6,681 bases of DNA from Oscillospiraceae bacterium (GTDB lineage: Bacteria; Bacillota; Clostridia; Oscillospirales; Ruminococcaceae): assembly GCA_020024175.1 (NCBI GenBank), contig JAHHUB010000093.1, positions 1 to 6,681 on the forward strand, read 5' to 3'. The notes under the pieces are model-generated. The model did no database searches. It was not told the DNA's origin and saw only the letters and a list, made by a program, of their open reading frames with translations. This document shows, piece after piece, positions 5,575 through 6,681 of the stretch; position 1 is the stretch's first letter; every line of letters begins with the position of its first letter. The translations under genes were made by a program, and so were the position numbers.

Positions 5575-6681
5575 TTAATGTATATTTTTTATTTCTTCCT
5601 TTAACTCTTCTTCTATTTCATAAATACTTTTTTCTGATGAATCAGCAATTTTTGCCAAATCATCATATTCAAATTTAGAGCGGGTAACACCATAACCTGA
5701 AGAAATTTTTACCTTTACAGCACCATATTTTGTTTGTGTTTCCTTTATCTCTCTTTTAAGCACATAGCGATTTAATTTATTTTCTCTTATGCCTATAGTA
5801 GTTGTGTGCTTAAATATAATTTTAATCAAATTCTCTTTGTCTGCTTCCCTGCACATAACACGCATTAATACTCCGGGGCGTGATTTTTTCATTCCTATTG
5901 GAATAGTATATACATCCAAAGCCCCTGCTTCAAATAGCTTTCCCATAGCATAACCGATTTTTTCTCCGGTCATGTCATCTGCATTAAAGCTCAGTTCAAA
6001 AATTTCTTCACTTCTGTTTTGACTTTCCCCAAAAATTGCTCTTATGCAATTTGCCTGTTCAAAATCTTTTTTACCCATACCATAACCTATTTTTTCAGTT
6101 GACATAACGGGCATATCCCCAAATTTAGTAACAAAATGTTTTAATAAAGCTGCTCCTGTAGGTGTACAAAGTTCTCCTTTAATTTTTCCTCCGTAAATCG
6201 GCACATCTTTTAAAATATAAGCTGTAGCAGGAGCAGGTACCGGAAGTATTCCATGAGCACAGTGAACATGACCGCTTCCCACATGAACAGGTGTTGCAAT
6301 TATTTCATCAGGTGCTAGCTTATTAAGTAATAGACAGCATGATACAATATCAGCAACTGCATCCATTGTACCAACTTCGTGAAAATGTATTTCCGTTACA
6401 GGCATACCATGTGCTTTGCTTTCAGCCTGTGCAATTAATTCATATACTTCCATAACATCTTTTTTTACTTTTTGGGGAATGTTAAGTGATTCTATAATAT
6501 GGTTAATGTCATTCAGGCTGCTGTGGTGGTGATGTTCTCCGTGGTCGTGGTGGCAGTCATGGTGATGATGTTCCCCGTGGTCGTGATTGCAGTCATAGTG
6601 ATGATGTTCCCCGTGGTCGTGGTGACAGTCATGGTGATGATGTTCTCCGTGGTCATGATTGCAGTCATGGTGATGATGTTC
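5575..6681 (-). CDS. larC: Nickel-pincer cofactor biosynthesis protein LarC (N-terminus outside window)
   Basis: LarC is the CTP-dependent cyclometallase that inserts nickel into the pyridinium-bisthiocarboxylate nucleotide to make the NPN cofactor of LarA-type racemases. The reading frame is open to the window edge: 368 residues are visible, and roughly the first 100 (the usual start of LarC) are missing. An ATG at 6453 is internal, because the frame and homology continue upstream of it. Visible residues 1-53 are a His/Asp/Cys-rich repeat. The LarC1 part continues with VTEIHFHEVGTMDAVADIV (about 95-113), GSGHVHCAHGILPVPAPAT and GELCTPTGAALL. The LarC2 part starts near EIFELSFNADDMTGE (about 225-239) and ends with the TTTIGIRENKLNR region. 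In Lactiplantibacillus plantarum larC is split and joined by programmed frameshifting; here both parts are in one frame. The charged C-terminal tail is probably a helix. Partners larB and larE are not in view. Confidence 0.93.
   Translation of the reverse strand, partial: EHHHHDCNHDHGEHHHHDCHHDHGEHHHYDCNHDHGEHHHHDCHHDHGEHHHHSSLNDINHIIESLNIPQKVKKDVMEVYELIAQAESKAHGMPVTEIHFHEVGTMDAVADIVSCCLLLNKLAPDEIIATPVHVGSGHVHCAHGILPVPAPATAYILKDVPIYGGKIKGELCTPTGAALLKHFVTKFGDMPVMSTEKIGYGMGKKDFEQANCIRAIFGESQNRSEEIFELSFNADDMTGEKIGYAMGKLFEAGALDVYTIPIGMKKSRPGVLMRVMCREADKENLIKIIFKHTTTIGIRENKLNRYVLKREIKETQTKYGAVKVKISSGYGVTRSKFEYDDLAKIADSSEKSIYEIEEELKEEIKNIH
6531..6681 (-). repeat. 36-bp tandem repeat encoding a His/Cys/Asp-rich metal-binding tract in LarC
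   Basis: Four complete 36-bp units begin at 6531, 6567, 6603 and 6639, and a fifth begins at 6675 and is cut by the window edge. Pairwise they differ at only about 2-4 positions. Each encodes a 12-residue unit of the type EHHHHDCNHDHG. The third unit from the amino end has Tyr for one His, and the residue after Cys alternates Asn, His, Asn, His, suggesting a 72-bp higher-order repeat. A partial copy, EHHHH, closes the array on the C-terminal side. The likely role is binding or storing nickel. Confidence 0.92.

Noticed and set aside
6531..6681. Tandem repeat read as a CRISPR array
   Set aside because: The units abut directly without variable spacers and encode an in-frame metal-binding tract.

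Overview
The window comes from a low-GC, AT-rich Firmicutes genome, most likely an endospore-forming member of the Clostridia. The main evidence is a clear SpoVT sporulation regulator. Supporting evidence is the strong GGAG-type ribosome binding sites, U-tailed hairpin terminators, and two protein families common in clostridia (a DUF1836 regulator and a membrane-anchored choloylglycine-hydrolase-like enzyme). The exact species cannot be read from the sequence.

Layout: (1) 95-637 (+) is spoVT, closed by a hairpin terminator at 677-720 that probably also serves the convergent gene. (2) 775-1647 (-) is a metallo-beta-lactamase-fold hydrolase with an unusual HxDxDH metal motif. (3) 1914-3146 (+) is a two-pass membrane protein with a cytoplasmic DUF1266 domain, driven by a textbook sigma-A promoter and followed by a terminator at 3232-3273. 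(4) 3147-3547 holds no intact gene. It contains the decayed N-terminus of a TetR-type repressor with a frameshift, palindromes upstream of it, and a bidirectional terminator at 3488-3532. (5) 3548-4768 (-) is a membrane-anchored Ntn hydrolase whose catalytic cysteine is internal, so it looks like a zymogen. (6) 4769-4990 is a divergent control region with repeated TTTTAAAA-type boxes, two inverted repeats sharing one arm, and two promoters facing outward. (7) 4991-5500 (+) is a DUF1836 MerR-like regulator that appears to be leaderless, followed by a bidirectional terminator at 5504-5536. (8) 5575-6681 (-) is the C-terminal part of larC, running off the right edge. It carries a 36-bp tandem repeat that encodes a His/Cys/Asp-rich metal-binding tract.

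Most genes are single transcription units bounded by their own promoters and terminators, so no long operon is visible. The tightest functional pairing is the hydrolase and the DUF1836 regulator, which share an upstream region rich in repeated boxes. Local regulation of the hydrolase by this regulator is a reasonable inference. LarC makes the nickel-pincer cofactor of lactate-racemase-type enzymes; its partners (larB, larE, larA) would lie outside the window. No rRNA, tRNA, CRISPR array, insertion sequence or phage gene was seen.
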